A DNA stretch of 15,160 nt, taken from Flavobacterium psychrophilum. GTDB taxonomy: Bacteria; Bacteroidota; Bacteroidia; Flavobacteriales; Flavobacteriaceae. Shown here in pieces: positions 6,961 through 15,160 of the stretch (its first letter is position 1; each line of letters begins with the position of its first letter). The notes beneath the pieces were generated by a model. It saw only the letters and a program-made list of their open reading frames with translations. It did not search any database and was not told where the DNA came from. Location of the stretch: positions 1-15,160 of the forward strand of contig CAMCTL010000073.1 in the NCBI GenBank assembly GCA_945878515.1, given 5' to 3'. Position numbers and translations under genes: made by a program.

Positions 6961-8283
6961 ATGAAAATAGCAATAACGACCGTCTTGCTTATTGCATTGA
7001 TAAATGCATTTTCTTTTTCGCTTTCAGCTCAAAAAACCAATTACAGCGAACTCATTACTAAGAAAGCCAATCAAATAGAACAAAAAGTAATTGCTTGGCG
7101 ACACGATTTTCATCAAAATCCTGAATTAGGAAACCGTGAAGTGAGAACCTCAGCAATTGTTGCCAAACATTTGCAATCATTAGGCATTGAAGTAAAAACC
7201 AATGTTGCTTTTACGGGCGTTGTTGGCATTTTAAAAGGAGATAAACCCGGACCGGTCATCGCTTTGCGAGCCGATATGGATGCACTGCCAGTTGAAGAAG
7301 TAAATGATTTGCCCTTTGCATCGAAAGTAAAAACGATTTATAACAATAAAGAAACTAGCGTAATGCATGCTTGCGGACACGACGGGCACACTGCAATATT
7401 AATAGGTGTTGCAGAGGTTTTAGCTGGTATGAAAAAGGAATTGCGCGGAACTGTAAAATTCATCTTTCAACCTGCTGAGGAAGGAGCACCAAAAGGCGAA
7501 GAAGGCGGAGCAAAACTAATGATAAAAGAAGGCGTACTCGAAAATCCTAAAGTAGCTGTGATTTTTGGTTTACATTTAAATTCACAATTAGAAGTCAACA
7601 AACTTTCGTATCATCCTGAAGGAACATTTGCAGGAATCGGCGATTTTAAAATTACCGTAAAAGGCAAGCCAAGTCACGGTTCTCAGCCGTGGAATTCGGT
7701 TGACCCAATTGTTGTGGCCTCGCAAATCGTTACGAGCCTTCAAACTATTGTAAGTAGAAATATGAAACTTACAGATAACGCAGCAGTGGTAACCGTTGGA
7801 GCAATTAATGGAGGTAATCGCTCCAATATTATTCCAAAAGAAGTAGAATTGCTTGGCGATGTAAGAAGCTTTACAGACGAAGATCAAGCCCTAATATTTA
7901 ACAGAATAAAACAAATTGCCGAAAAAACAGCCGAAGCAGCTGGAGCTACCGCCTCAGTTGAAATACCGTACGCTGTGCTTTACCCTGTAACCTTCAACAA
8001 TGTAGCACTTACCAATAAAATGTTGCCTTCTATGCAAAAATCGGCTGGCGTTGAGAACGTATTGCTTGTTCCTGCCATCACTGGTTCAGAAGATTTTTCG
8101 TTTTTCGCACAAAAGGTACCTGGATTGTACTTTCGTTTGGGTGGAGCAGCAAAAGGGAAAGATATTAATTTGGTAGGTCCTCATCATACCCCAGAGTTTA
8201 TCATTGAGGATGATTCATTTAAATTAGGTGTGATCACGCTTAGCAATTTGGTATTTGATTATGCAGAAATGAATAAGAATTAG
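6961..8283 (+). CDS. Secreted M20D amidohydrolase (HipO / IAA-amino-acid hydrolase-like)
   Basis: This 440-residue protein has a signal peptide (residues 1-24, ending LSAQ). All M20D landmarks are present: WRHDFHQNPELG (46-57), ALRADMDALPVEE (101-113) and HACGHDGHTA (136-145; Cys138 and His140 as metal ligands). PAEEG (171-175) supplies the catalytic/metal Glu173-Glu174, followed by FGLH (202-205) and HGSQPW (239-244) at the domain hinge. GSEDFSFF (375-382) and PHHTPEF (407-413) provide the last metal histidine. Family members cleave N-acyl amino acids such as hippurate or indole-acetyl amino acids, or N-acetyl-diaminopimelate; the substrate cannot be chosen from sequence. It follows the AbgB-like gene by 48 bp with no hairpin between, so the two probably form one transcript ended by the terminator at 8370-8407. 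The signal peptides of the two proteins resemble each other, hinting at an old tandem duplication. Confidence 0.92.
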   Translation: MKIAITTVLLIALINAFSFSLSAQKTNYSELITKKANQIEQKVIAWRHDFHQNPELGNREVRTSAIVAKHLQSLGIEVKTNVAFTGVVGILKGDKPGPVIALRADMDALPVEEVNDLPFASKVKTIYNNKETSVMHACGHDGHTAILIGVAEVLAGMKKELRGTVKFIFQPAEEGAPKGEEGGAKLMIKEGVLENPKVAVIFGLHLNSQLEVNKLSYHPEGTFAGIGDFKITVKGKPSHGSQPWNSVDPIVVASQIVTSLQTIVSRNMKLTDNAAVVTVGAINGGNRSNIIPKEVELLGDVRSFTDEDQALIFNRIKQIAEKTAEAAGATASVEIPYAVLYPVTFNNVALTNKMLPSMQKSAGVENVLLVPAITGSEDFSFFAQKVPGLYFRLGGAAKGKDINLVGPHHTPEFIIEDDSFKLGVITLSNLVFDYAEMNKN

Positions 8284-8369
8284 GACTAAAAAAAATGCAA
8301 GCATCAAATGAGATGAGCTTACATAATGCGAATCAAGGATTAAAATAATACCAATATGCTTCGAATTCA

Positions 8370-8407
8370 ACCTCACAGGTTTTTAAAGCCTGTGAGGTCT
8401 TTTCTTA
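8370..8407 (+). terminator. Strong terminator ending the M20 operon
   Basis: CCTCACAGG (8371-8379) pairs with CCTGTGAGG (8389-8397). An A-T pair adds to the base, T-A pairs continue inside, and TCTTTTCTTA follows. It lies 87 bp after the second M20 stop. On the other strand the hairpin has a poorer T tail, so it mainly serves the + strand. The rest of the 297-bp gap to the convergent M28 gene holds no credible gene; the short frame at 8470-8652 has no recognisable content. Confidence 0.85.
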
Positions 8408-8580
8408 ATAATGTAATAAGAGTATCAGGCAAAAGTCCATCATAGTCAGATTATATCATTTCTTTCGTAATGGAATTATTTTATTTTAGTTTTTTCAGGC
8501 TAAGCCATAATTATCTAAATGCTGACTATTTTTATAAAAAACGAAAAACATCTTTTAAGCGGTCGCCAACTAGAAAACGA

Positions 8581-9966
8581 TTATTTAATGTCCGAAAAAG
8601 AATAGTTTACATCCATCAAATACATCAAAGTAGCCATAGTAGCCGCTCCTAGTTCCAATTCTCTTTTATTGATAGCATCAAATTTATCGTTAGCCGCATG
8701 ATGGTAATCGAAATAACGTTGCGAATCAGGTTTTAATCCAGCTTTTATCATTCCTTTTGAGCTTAATGGACTAATATCGGAACCTGCGTGACCTATCACA
8801 AAACTATGGATCAAATAAGGTTCAAAAAGACTTTTCCAAGCGGCTATTTTTTTGAATCCTACATCATCACTCTCTATCGAAAATCCTCTTGGAGAAAATC
8901 CTCCCGAGTCGCTTTCCATAGCAAATGTGTGATTTTCCTTGTTGGCTAAAGCCAATTCTTCGTATTTTTTTCCGCCTCTTAAACCGTTTTCTTCATTCAT
9001 AAAAAGCACAACACGAAGCGTATTTTTTGGCTTATAGCCAATGTTTTTGAAGATATTCATCACTTCCATACTTTGCACAACACCAGCGCCATCATCGTGA
9101 GAACCATCAGCAAGATCCCAAGAATCAAGATGGCCGCCCACAACCATAATGTTTTCTGGATGCGTGCTTCCTTTTATTTCGCCAACAACATTGTGTGACA
9201 AAACATCCTCCATGATTTGGCAAGATTGTTTTAAATAGAATTTAAGTTTTGGATTGTTTTTTAAAGATTTACTCAATAATTCAGCCCCATTTGTGCTAAT
9301 CGCAGCAGTAGGAATATATTCTGATTTTGGAAGGTCACCGTAACTTTGCGCACCAGTATGTGGAAAATCATCTAACCGTAAATTCATTGATCTTACGATT
9401 GTTGCCACTGCGCCAAACTTTGATGCCTCTTTTGCGCCATCGAATCTTTGGTCCACGCAAGCGCCGTAAGATTTGAATGTTTCAATATTTTCAGGATCCA
9501 TCGGCCGATTGAAGAATACGATTTTTCCTTTCACTTTTTGACCCAAATCCTCTAATTCTTTGATCCCCATAACTTCAATCACTTCGGCGGTAATTCCGTT
9601 TTTTGGTGTGGCAATAGAACCACCAAGCGCACAAACAGGAATATTTATTTTGGATTTATTGTCTAGCATATAGGCGATTTCTTTTTCGCCACGAACCCAT
9701 TTTGGGACCATCATTTCTTGAAGATACACTCGGTCAAAACCCAGAGTCTCCATTTGTGATTTGGTATATTGAACAGCTTTTTCGGCATTGGCAGAGCCCG
9801 ATAATCTCGAACCTATTGAATTAGACAAATAATCTAGCCATGAATAGCATTGAGAATTGGTTAAAGCGGATTTATAGATTTGCTTGATGGTTGCTTCCTC
9901 TTTTGTTTGTGCAAAAAGGAAAAAGCTATTTAGTATCAATAGCGAAGAGACGATGTATTTTTTCAT
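8581..9966 (-). CDS. Secreted M28 zinc peptidase (carboxypeptidase Q-like)
   Basis: This 461-residue protein has a signal peptide (residues 1-20, ending FAQ). It shows the M28 layout of a catalytic domain split by a PA-like insert (about 110-260). The two-zinc site is complete: His279 in GGHLDSWD, Asp291 in SHDDGAG, catalytic Glu325 and ligand Glu326 in MNEENG, Asp353 in ESDSGG and His423 in DYHHAAND. The spacing of these residues fits carboxypeptidase Q-type enzymes, which release amino acids from short peptides. IGSRLSGS (51-58) is another family string. The enzyme should act in the periplasm or outside the cell. The start is supported by the signal peptide and a TATATTTG box 24 bp upstream. 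It is convergent with the M20 pair, which suggests shared use in peptide scavenging but separate transcription. No truncation or missing residue is seen. Confidence 0.93.
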   Translation of the reverse strand: MKKYIVSSLLILNSFFLFAQTKEEATIKQIYKSALTNSQCYSWLDYLSNSIGSRLSGSANAEKAVQYTKSQMETLGFDRVYLQEMMVPKWVRGEKEIAYMLDNKSKINIPVCALGGSIATPKNGITAEVIEVMGIKELEDLGQKVKGKIVFFNRPMDPENIETFKSYGACVDQRFDGAKEASKFGAVATIVRSMNLRLDDFPHTGAQSYGDLPKSEYIPTAAISTNGAELLSKSLKNNPKLKFYLKQSCQIMEDVLSHNVVGEIKGSTHPENIMVVGGHLDSWDLADGSHDDGAGVVQSMEVMNIFKNIGYKPKNTLRVVLFMNEENGLRGGKKYEELALANKENHTFAMESDSGGFSPRGFSIESDDVGFKKIAAWKSLFEPYLIHSFVIGHAGSDISPLSSKGMIKAGLKPDSQRYFDYHHAANDKFDAINKRELELGAATMATLMYLMDVNYSFSDIK

Positions 9967-9989
9967 GATTATATTTTACAATTGGACTC

Positions 9990-9997
9990 CAAATATA
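9990..9997 (-). promoter_or_regulatory. Candidate -7 box for the M28 gene
   Basis: On the reverse strand this reads TATATTTG, a full match to the TAnnTTTG -7 consensus of Bacteroidota. It ends 23 bp before the M28 start codon. A TTTG sits upstream, but only 9 bp away, shorter than the normal spacing, so the -33 element is uncertain. Confidence 0.4.
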
Positions 9998-10067
9998 TTA
10001 AAAAAACAAATTGGGTACGACTATAAAAAATAGTTAATCAACTCAAAAGTAGCAAAAATATTTAAAT

Positions 10068-10119
10068 ACGACTCGAACGTAGCGAACAGGCGACGCAATG
10101 GCACGAATTGTCAGGAGTT
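10068..10119. other. GC-richer non-coding segment between the M28 gene and the giant gene
   Basis: In an otherwise strongly AT-rich spacer this ~50-base stretch (for example CGAACGTAGCGAACAGGCGA at 10073-10092) is clearly richer in G and C. It encodes no recognisable product in any frame. Its composition and isolation are what one sees in dispersed intergenic repeats, but only one copy is in the window. Confidence 0.3.
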
Positions 10120-10165
10120 ATTTTTATTGATCCCAAATGATATGAGCATGTCCAGATTGCTATTA

Positions 10166-10201
10166 TAATAAAACGAAAGGCTGCCCGTTTGGACAGCCTT
10201 T
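10166..10201 (-). terminator. Terminator of the giant surface-protein gene
   Basis: AAAGGCTG (10176-10183) pairs with CAGCCTTT (10194-10201) around a ten-base loop, within which two further G-C pairs are possible. Read on the reverse strand the stem is followed by CGTTTTATTA, a T-rich tail. It lies 34 bp beyond the stop of the giant gene. Confidence 0.8.
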
Positions 10202-10234
10202 AATGCTTATTAAGAAACAGTATCTAGGATACAA

Positions 10235-13200
10235 TTATTGCTTAATCACTCTTAGTGTTTTGATGTTTGCATCTTGAGTTACAATAACATTATAAACACC
10301 AGAAGGATAGTTGGAGCCAATCGATACTTCATTTGTATTAACTTGCTTGTTCTCGATCATTCTTCCTTGCATGTCGTATACTTGAATTGTTTTAACCCCA
10401 ACTTTTGATGATTCGATTACCAAATTAAATACAGATTTTGATGGATTTGGATAAGCAATTACTTTGAAATCTGTTGACAATTGCGCCAATTTTGCAGTTC
10501 TCGCTGTGGTAGTACAAATGATAGATGTTAATTTAAGTACTTTAGGTACGCTAACTCCAAAACCATTTGCTGATTGAATCGATATTGTTTTCGGGCTTAT
10601 TTTATCAGATGTAAATCCGTTTGGATAATTCACCGTGAATGTGGCTCCAGCTATTGCACTGATGGTTATTGTGTTGCCTGTTCCGCCCGTAATCGTTGTG
10701 CCTATCGGCGCTGTTATTTCATAAGACTTGGCTTTGGTTGCGGCTACTGTAATTGTATAAGTAACGCTTGATGGTTGATTGGAACAAATCGTTAACGAAC
10801 CTACAACTACTCCTGCTGCGGACGGAAGTCCTGCTGCGAGTTTCAATAATGTTGCTGTCGAGGCTGTTGCTGGGACTAGTTTTGAATTATCTACTACAGA
10901 TGCTCCAAATCCGTTTGCGGCTTTAATTCCTATGTATGATAAAGCGACTCCTGCTGGATAATTTGCGAAATTTACTTGAATAGTATTTGAGCTTAGATCA
11001 GATCCTGAAACTACATTTACTGTTGTTGGTATTTCCCAAGTGAAAGAAGTTGCTACTGATGTGGCTGAAACTGTTCCTACTAATGTTAGAGGCGTGTTGG
11101 TACCTATATATTTACTAATATCTGTTACTGCTAGGGTGTTACTTACCGCCAAATCAAGCATTATTAGTTTTGGTGCGGTTGGTCGCACTGCTTTCAGGGG
11201 CAACAATGTTGCTGTCGAGGTAGTTGCAGGGATTAGTTTTGAGTTGTCTTTTACAGATGCTCCAACTCCATTAACTGCTTTTACTCCCAAATATAACAAA
11301 GCTATACCTGGTTCTACATCTTCAAAGTTTACCATGATGGTATTTGAGCTTAAAACTGACCCTTCAACTACATTTACACCTGCGGGTAATTCCCAAGAGA
11401 ATGAACTTGCTAGTGTTGTAGCAGCTACAGTACCTACTAATGTAAGTGGCGTTCTAGTTCCAATATATTTGCTAATATCTGTGACTGCAACTGTGCTACT
11501 CACTGCCATATCAAGCATTTTTAATGTTGGTGCGGCTGGTGCTATTGCGGTCAATGTCAATAATTTTGCTGTAGAGCTTGTGGCTGGATTTACAAGTGCA
11601 GTATTTGCAGTAGTTGAAACGCCTACACCGTTTACGGATTTTACTCCTATTCTTAATACATTTGTTGACACTGGTACGGCGGCTGTTGTACTAAAATTGT
11701 ATGTATTAGCGCTGGTAACTCCAGCAAAATTAACTGTAATTACGTTGGTTGTACCGCCTGATAATTGGTTCACGCCTTCTGGTAACTCCCATTCGTATGA
11801 AGTGGCTGTTGGCGTTGGCGTTGCTGTTAGTGTTAATACTGCATTTGTACCCATATATTTTGCAAATGATTTCACAGCTGTTGGAATACCGCTTACTGGT
11901 AATGGCAAGGAAAGATCATGTATTGCGATTGCTGCTGGTGCAGTTGGTAATACTCTAGTTAAAGAAGCGCTTGCTTTTACGGCAGAAACACAACCTGATG
12001 CATTTACAGATTGAACTGCGATAACTACTGGTGTAGCAACGCCCGTACCGGTAAACTTAACATAGATGAATGGATCGGTACTTGTTGTACTTGCATTAGT
12101 AGCTACGCCGGTTGCATCTGTTCTTTCTACGCCTGCTGGTAGTGTCCAAATGTAAGATACTGCTCCAACAGCGGTAGCTGTTAATTTAAAAGGAGTAGCG
12201 GTTCCAACGAATGGACCTACAGCGGTTACCGCTGTACTTGAAGTAGCTGGTAAAACAGCGTTATCATTTGTAAGTACTACTGTTGTTGGTGTAGCGGGTA
12301 AAGCATTCACTCTAGCAAAAACACGAACTCTTGCGCTTTCGCCACCGCTTAGGGTTGGTTCACTAACAAAGTATGCTGCTGGTAGCGTAGCTGTTCCTTT
12401 CAAAGCAATATCCGTTAAAGCAACTCCTCCTGTTACTGCTGCATAGGCTTTTATACCTGTTTTCGTAGCTGCTAAAAGATTTGCAACTGTGGCTCCTTTA
12501 CAAAAATCAAATATCTTATCTGGTTTTATAGAGTAGGTTAGTTGAACCTTGTCAGCTAGATAAACAACTGCCCATCCTGCTGGCAAAGCTGGATTAATCG
12601 TGCCAAACGTTCCAGTAATTACACCAGAACTTGTTGTCATGATATCTATTTCTGTATATGCAGTTGGTGTATAAATACTAGTTACATTTAAAGTGGCGCC
12701 TGCAAGGTTAAATCCTCCACCGATAGCAGAATTTGTAAATTGATCGTAGTCAACACCAGCAGTTGCGGCTGCTGCTATTTGCATTGATAATCTACTGCTT
12801 AGAGCTAAAGAAGGATCAACGTTATAAAAATCAACGATACCTTTTCCTGTATTAGTACCAGGATCAATAATACCTGTTGAAGTTGCTGTTATACCTCTTA
12901 TAACATTAAGGTTTGTAGTCGTGCCAGTATTAATTGTACCTAAGTTTTCCGTTGGAGAAGGTAGTGCACTCTCTAATGGTGCAGCAGAATAACTGTCAAT
13001 AGCTAATGCAGGAGGATCAATAACCGCTGCAGTAACGTTGTAAGTAATCGATGCATCGCCTGTACCCGATACTTTTGTAATCGTGCCAGATGTCGCTGAG
13101 AGACCACTTAAATTTGCAGTAGATACTACGCTTGTTAGTACATCTATTCCAGAATTGGTGTATTTTGGTACTACTACTGTATATTCATTTGTACCATCTG

Positions 13201-14719
13201 AGTAAACAGCTCCTATACTGGCAGCGGTGCTCATTGCAACTCCGTTGAAACTAACTAGTCTTGTAGTTGCGGTGGCTCCATTTTTAATAAAATTGATAAC
13301 CCCAGTTGCACTATTATTTATGGCAGGAAAGCCTCTTAATTCACTATTGCTATTAATAATGTTCGTATTTGTAATTGTGGCTTTTGGCGCATAACAGTAT
13401 GAAGTGCCTTCTATGTTTAAAGTCCCACTATTAATCAAATTAAGTGGTGCGGCCTCTGATGCAGTAAAGGCATAAATTGCAGCTCCAGTTCCAACAGCTG
13501 TAGAGGTGTTCTTAAGCGTCATAGTCCCAGTATTGGTTATATTTACCATTGACCCAGGATTTACAACACCACCACCACCATTACCAATATTTAATGGTGA
13601 ATGCGCAATGCTTACACAATTTAATTCGATGTTTAAAGTGCCTGAATTGACAATATCAAATACTGAAGCATTATTTGTACTACCAGTGCTAACTCCAAAT
13701 CCTGAGCGTGTTGATGCACCTAAGTAGTTAATTGTTCCATTATTTGTAAACTTAATAGTTGATCTAGCTGCATGATAACTAGCAATACCGCTAAAAGTAT
13801 TGGTGTTTTTACTATGAAAAGTAAGAGTTGTACCCGAATCAACTGTTAATGTTGTTCCGCTTCCTAGTGTTATTAATGAACCAACATACGGTGCAATTTC
13901 AGAACCAACAGTAAATCCTGATCCGCTGATTAATAATTTTGGAGCAAAATTTGCAGCAACTATACCGTTAGTTCTAATGGCTCCAATTCCTAAAGTAGTT
14001 GCTTGGTTATAGCTTAATGTTGGATTGTTTAATTCTATTCTATAGGTAGCATTCAAAGCATTAGCGCTTGTACTTGTTCCGTTAGAAAGAATAAAAGTGC
14101 CATTCGCAACGCCGCCAGTATTTCCCGCATTAGGCAAACTTATGCTAAGTGTACCCGTACCTTTGTATCCATATTCTGTTGGAATGGCAGGAATTGCTGT
14201 AGGTGTTTGACAGATTATACCAGTTGCAGGAAATCCAGTAAAACCAGTACTAGTTGAACTAATGTTTACTGCACCATTGTTGATAAGAGTTCCTCCAGAT
14301 AACCTCAATTGGTTTGCGTTGTCTAAACCAATATTCAACGTTGCCCCGCTATTCACTGTTACCACAGCACCAGCAGGAACTGTTGCAGAATTATTAATAT
14401 CTAATCTGTACACGTTGTAAGCATCTATTCGAGCTGGAATGGATGGTGTAACAGCTGTTGCACCGGTTGCTACAATAGCAATATCAGATTTCCTTCCTGG
14501 AGTTTGTCCAGGATAAGTATCAGCTGAACCTGCACCAGAAGTTGTACCTGATTTTGTCCAGTTACCTGCAGTAGTCCAATTGTTGTCTACACCGCCCGTT
14601 GTTTTCCATGTAAAAGTGGCTTGCGCTTGCCCCATTGCTGCATTGGCGAATAGCAACATAAAAGTTAAGCAGTACAATAACTGCGTTAATTTGTTTCGAT
14701 CAAGTAATTTGGTTTTCAT
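10235..14719 (-). CDS. Giant T9SS-exported surface protein with beta-helix and Ig/PKD-like repeats
   Basis: This 1494-residue protein starts with a long signal peptide (hydrophobic 13-28, cleavage near MGQAQ 29-33). Residues about 35-60 carry FTWKTTGG.DNNWTTAGNW, an opening often seen in Bacteroidota adhesins. Residues about 100-540 are rich in short strands such as SGTLNI and NNGTI, typical of a right-handed beta-helix. From about 808 to 1398 there are five Ig/PKD-like repeats, recognisable by S(Y/F).WELP, followed by GVKSVNGVG or a variant. The third and fourth (1061-1179, 1180-1298) have identical length. The C-terminus (about 1417-1494) is a type A T9SS sorting domain with YPNPS, VYDMQGRM and SGVYNVIV. 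No enzyme motif is visible. Adhesion, surface structure or biofilm function is likely, but not shown. Composition is extremely rich in Ala, Thr, Ser and Val. It has its own terminator and is transcribed alone. Confidence 0.92.
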   Translation of the reverse strand: MKTKLLDRNKLTQLLYCLTFMLLFANAAMGQAQATFTWKTTGGVDNNWTTAGNWTKSGTTSGAGSADTYPGQTPGRKSDIAIVATGATAVTPSIPARIDAYNVYRLDINNSATVPAGAVVTVNSGATLNIGLDNANQLRLSGGTLINNGAVNISSTSTGFTGFPATGIICQTPTAIPAIPTEYGYKGTGTLSISLPNAGNTGGVANGTFILSNGTSTSANALNATYRIELNNPTLSYNQATTLGIGAIRTNGIVAANFAPKLLISGSGFTVGSEIAPYVGSLITLGSGTTLTVDSGTTLTFHSKNTNTFSGIASYHAARSTIKFTNNGTINYLGASTRSGFGVSTGSTNNASVFDIVNSGTLNIELNCVSIAHSPLNIGNGGGGVVNPGSMVNITNTGTMTLKNTSTAVGTGAAIYAFTASEAAPLNLINSGTLNIEGTSYCYAPKATITNTNIINSNSELRGFPAINNSATGVINFIKNGATATTRLVSFNGVAMSTAASIGAVYSDGTNEYTVVVPKYTNSGIDVLTSVVSTANLSGLSATSGTITKVSGTGDASITYNVTAAVIDPPALAIDSYSAAPLESALPSPTENLGTINTGTTTNLNVIRGITATSTGIIDPGTNTGKGIVDFYNVDPSLALSSRLSMQIAAAATAGVDYDQFTNSAIGGGFNLAGATLNVTSIYTPTAYTEIDIMTTSSGVITGTFGTINPALPAGWAVVYLADKVQLTYSIKPDKIFDFCKGATVANLLAATKTGIKAYAAVTGGVALTDIALKGTATLPAAYFVSEPTLSGGESARVRVFARVNALPATPTTVVLTNDNAVLPATSSTAVTAVGPFVGTATPFKLTATAVGAVSYIWTLPAGVERTDATGVATNASTTSTDPFIYVKFTGTGVATPVVIAVQSVNASGCVSAVKASASLTRVLPTAPAAIAIHDLSLPLPVSGIPTAVKSFAKYMGTNAVLTLTATPTPTATSYEWELPEGVNQLSGGTTNVITVNFAGVTSANTYNFSTTAAVPVSTNVLRIGVKSVNGVGVSTTANTALVNPATSSTAKLLTLTAIAPAAPTLKMLDMAVSSTVAVTDISKYIGTRTPLTLVGTVAATTLASSFSWELPAGVNVVEGSVLSSNTIMVNFEDVEPGIALLYLGVKAVNGVGASVKDNSKLIPATTSTATLLPLKAVRPTAPKLIMLDLAVSNTLAVTDISKYIGTNTPLTLVGTVSATSVATSFTWEIPTTVNVVSGSDLSSNTIQVNFANYPAGVALSYIGIKAANGFGASVVDNSKLVPATASTATLLKLAAGLPSAAGVVVGSLTICSNQPSSVTYTITVAATKAKSYEITAPIGTTITGGTGNTITISAIAGATFTVNYPNGFTSDKISPKTISIQSANGFGVSVPKVLKLTSIICTTTARTAKLAQLSTDFKVIAYPNPSKSVFNLVIESSKVGVKTIQVYDMQGRMIENKQVNTNEVSIGSNYPSGVYNVIVTQDANIKTLRVIKQ
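10826..11947 (-). repeat. Tandem repeats inside the giant gene (exact 357-bp period)
   Basis: Three adjacent Ig/PKD-like units are also repeated at the DNA level: 11947-11540 (136 codons, with a ~17-codon insertion), 11539-11183 and 11182-10826 (119 codons each). The marker GTTGCTGTCG occurs at 10851 and 11208, and its diverged counterpart is at 11565, each step being exactly 357 bases. The inner two copies are the most alike, sharing for example AKYIG/SKYIGT..PLTLVGTV and SSNTI.VNF. This indicates expansion by unequal crossing-over or slippage. Confidence 0.85.
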
Positions 14720-15160
14720 TTTTAATTTAGTTGAGTTAATAAAAAGATTATATAAATAGTAATGTATGCTGAATTATAATATGTAATAGTACTAAAAATG
14801 CTTTTCGAAATTTTAATGATTTGCAGACAAAAAATTTCAATAATTGATTAAAACAGATACTTTAAAATCTTTTGCAACTTAGACCGCATTAATCTTCTAA
14901 ATTGAGGTTCTCGTATTTTAACTTTCATTAAATTGAATATAATAAAAAATTACATCCTAATAATTTATTAAATAATAAAATTCGTTTATCAAAAGTATAA
15001 TGTTTTACCGCAAAAATTAGTGTCAAATAAATCAATTAATGGGGCAAATAAATCAATTTCAAAATGAGAAAATCACTATTTAGAATAATGATTTAAAATT
15101 ATTATCTAACTTGTTTATAATTGACATCTTTAAGTTTATTTTTTTAAACTCTGGTGACCA
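14720..15160. other. Non-coding region upstream of the giant gene
   Basis: No frame of useful length or recognisable content is present in these 441 very AT-rich bases. On the reverse strand TACTTTTG (14997-14990) fits the TAnnTTTG -7 consensus, but it lies about 270 bp before the start and has no well-spaced -33 partner. A 14-base direct repeat is at 15024-15058. The region probably carries the promoter and control sites of the giant gene, and perhaps of a divergent gene beyond the window. Confidence 0.5.
15024..15058. repeat. 14-bp direct repeat with 21-bp spacing
   Basis: CAAATAAATCAATT occurs at 15024-15037 and again at 15045-15058. The copies are identical and start 21 bases apart, close to two helical turns, which is a common arrangement for paired binding sites of a regulator. 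The strong A/T bias of the region makes chance repetition less remarkable than it would be elsewhere. Confidence 0.55.

Noticed and set aside
8470..8652. 60-codon + strand frame in the M20/M28 gap
   Set aside because: It overlaps the 3' end of the M28 gene, has a low-complexity basic product, and has no promoter or homology signal.
11040..12014. 324-codon open frame on the + strand
   Set aside because: It is the antisense of the Ala/Thr/Val/Ser-rich repeats of the giant gene; such codons leave the opposite strand open, and the product only mirrors the repeat pattern with no signal or domain.

Overview
The window looks like a chromosomal segment of a member of the Bacteroidota, most likely a Flavobacterium-type organism. 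The base composition is AT-rich throughout. Type IX secretion system (T9SS) C-terminal sorting domains occur on three proteins. Signal peptides are short and end in AQ, starts lack Shine-Dalgarno sequences, and a few TAnnTTTG-type -7 boxes are present. No assignment below genus level is possible from the sequence alone.

Layout. (1) Positions 1-149 hold the 3' tail of a T9SS-secreted protein, closed by a strong terminator. (2) Positions 227-4670 form a glycan-degradation block on the + strand. It starts with a T9SS-exported protein built from two near-identical ~138-residue modules (probably carbohydrate-binding) and flanked by terminators. A lipoprotein of the glycoamylase/GH144-like (beta-1,2-glucanase-type) family follows, then a secreted GH35-type beta-glycosidase with a DUF5597-like C-terminus. 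The last two genes are 28 bp apart and are probably co-transcribed. A plausible division of labour is binding, endo-cleavage and exo-trimming of one polysaccharide. No SusC/SusD, transporter or regulator is in view. (3) Positions 4671-5451 are a decayed region: four 15-bp tandem repeats, a short reverse-strand remnant resembling an XRE-type helix-turn-helix, and a frameshifted remnant of a DUF3427 domain. (4) Positions 5452-8283 encode two tandem secreted M20-family amidohydrolases (AbgB-like, then HipO/IAA-amino-acid-hydrolase-like), followed by a strong terminator. (5) Positions 8581-9966 (- strand) encode a secreted M28 zinc aminopeptidase/carboxypeptidase-Q-like enzyme convergent with the M20 pair. 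Together these three suggest periplasmic or extracellular peptide and N-acyl-amino-acid scavenging. (6) Positions 10235-14719 (- strand) encode a 1494-residue surface protein. It has a signal peptide, a beta-helix-like N-terminal half, five Ig/PKD-like repeats (two with an exact 357-bp period) and a T9SS sorting domain. It probably acts in adhesion or as a surface layer. The 441 bp upstream are non-coding and carry a 14-bp direct repeat.

The strongest observations beyond routine annotation are four: the duplicated unknown module beside two glucan hydrolases; a near-identical DNA stretch shared by the T9SS tails at the window start and in the giant protein; the exact 357-bp repeats; and the reconstructible single-base frameshift in the DUF3427 remnant. 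No tRNA, rRNA, CRISPR array, transposase or phage gene was seen, and nothing here is clearly an undescribed defence or mobile system.
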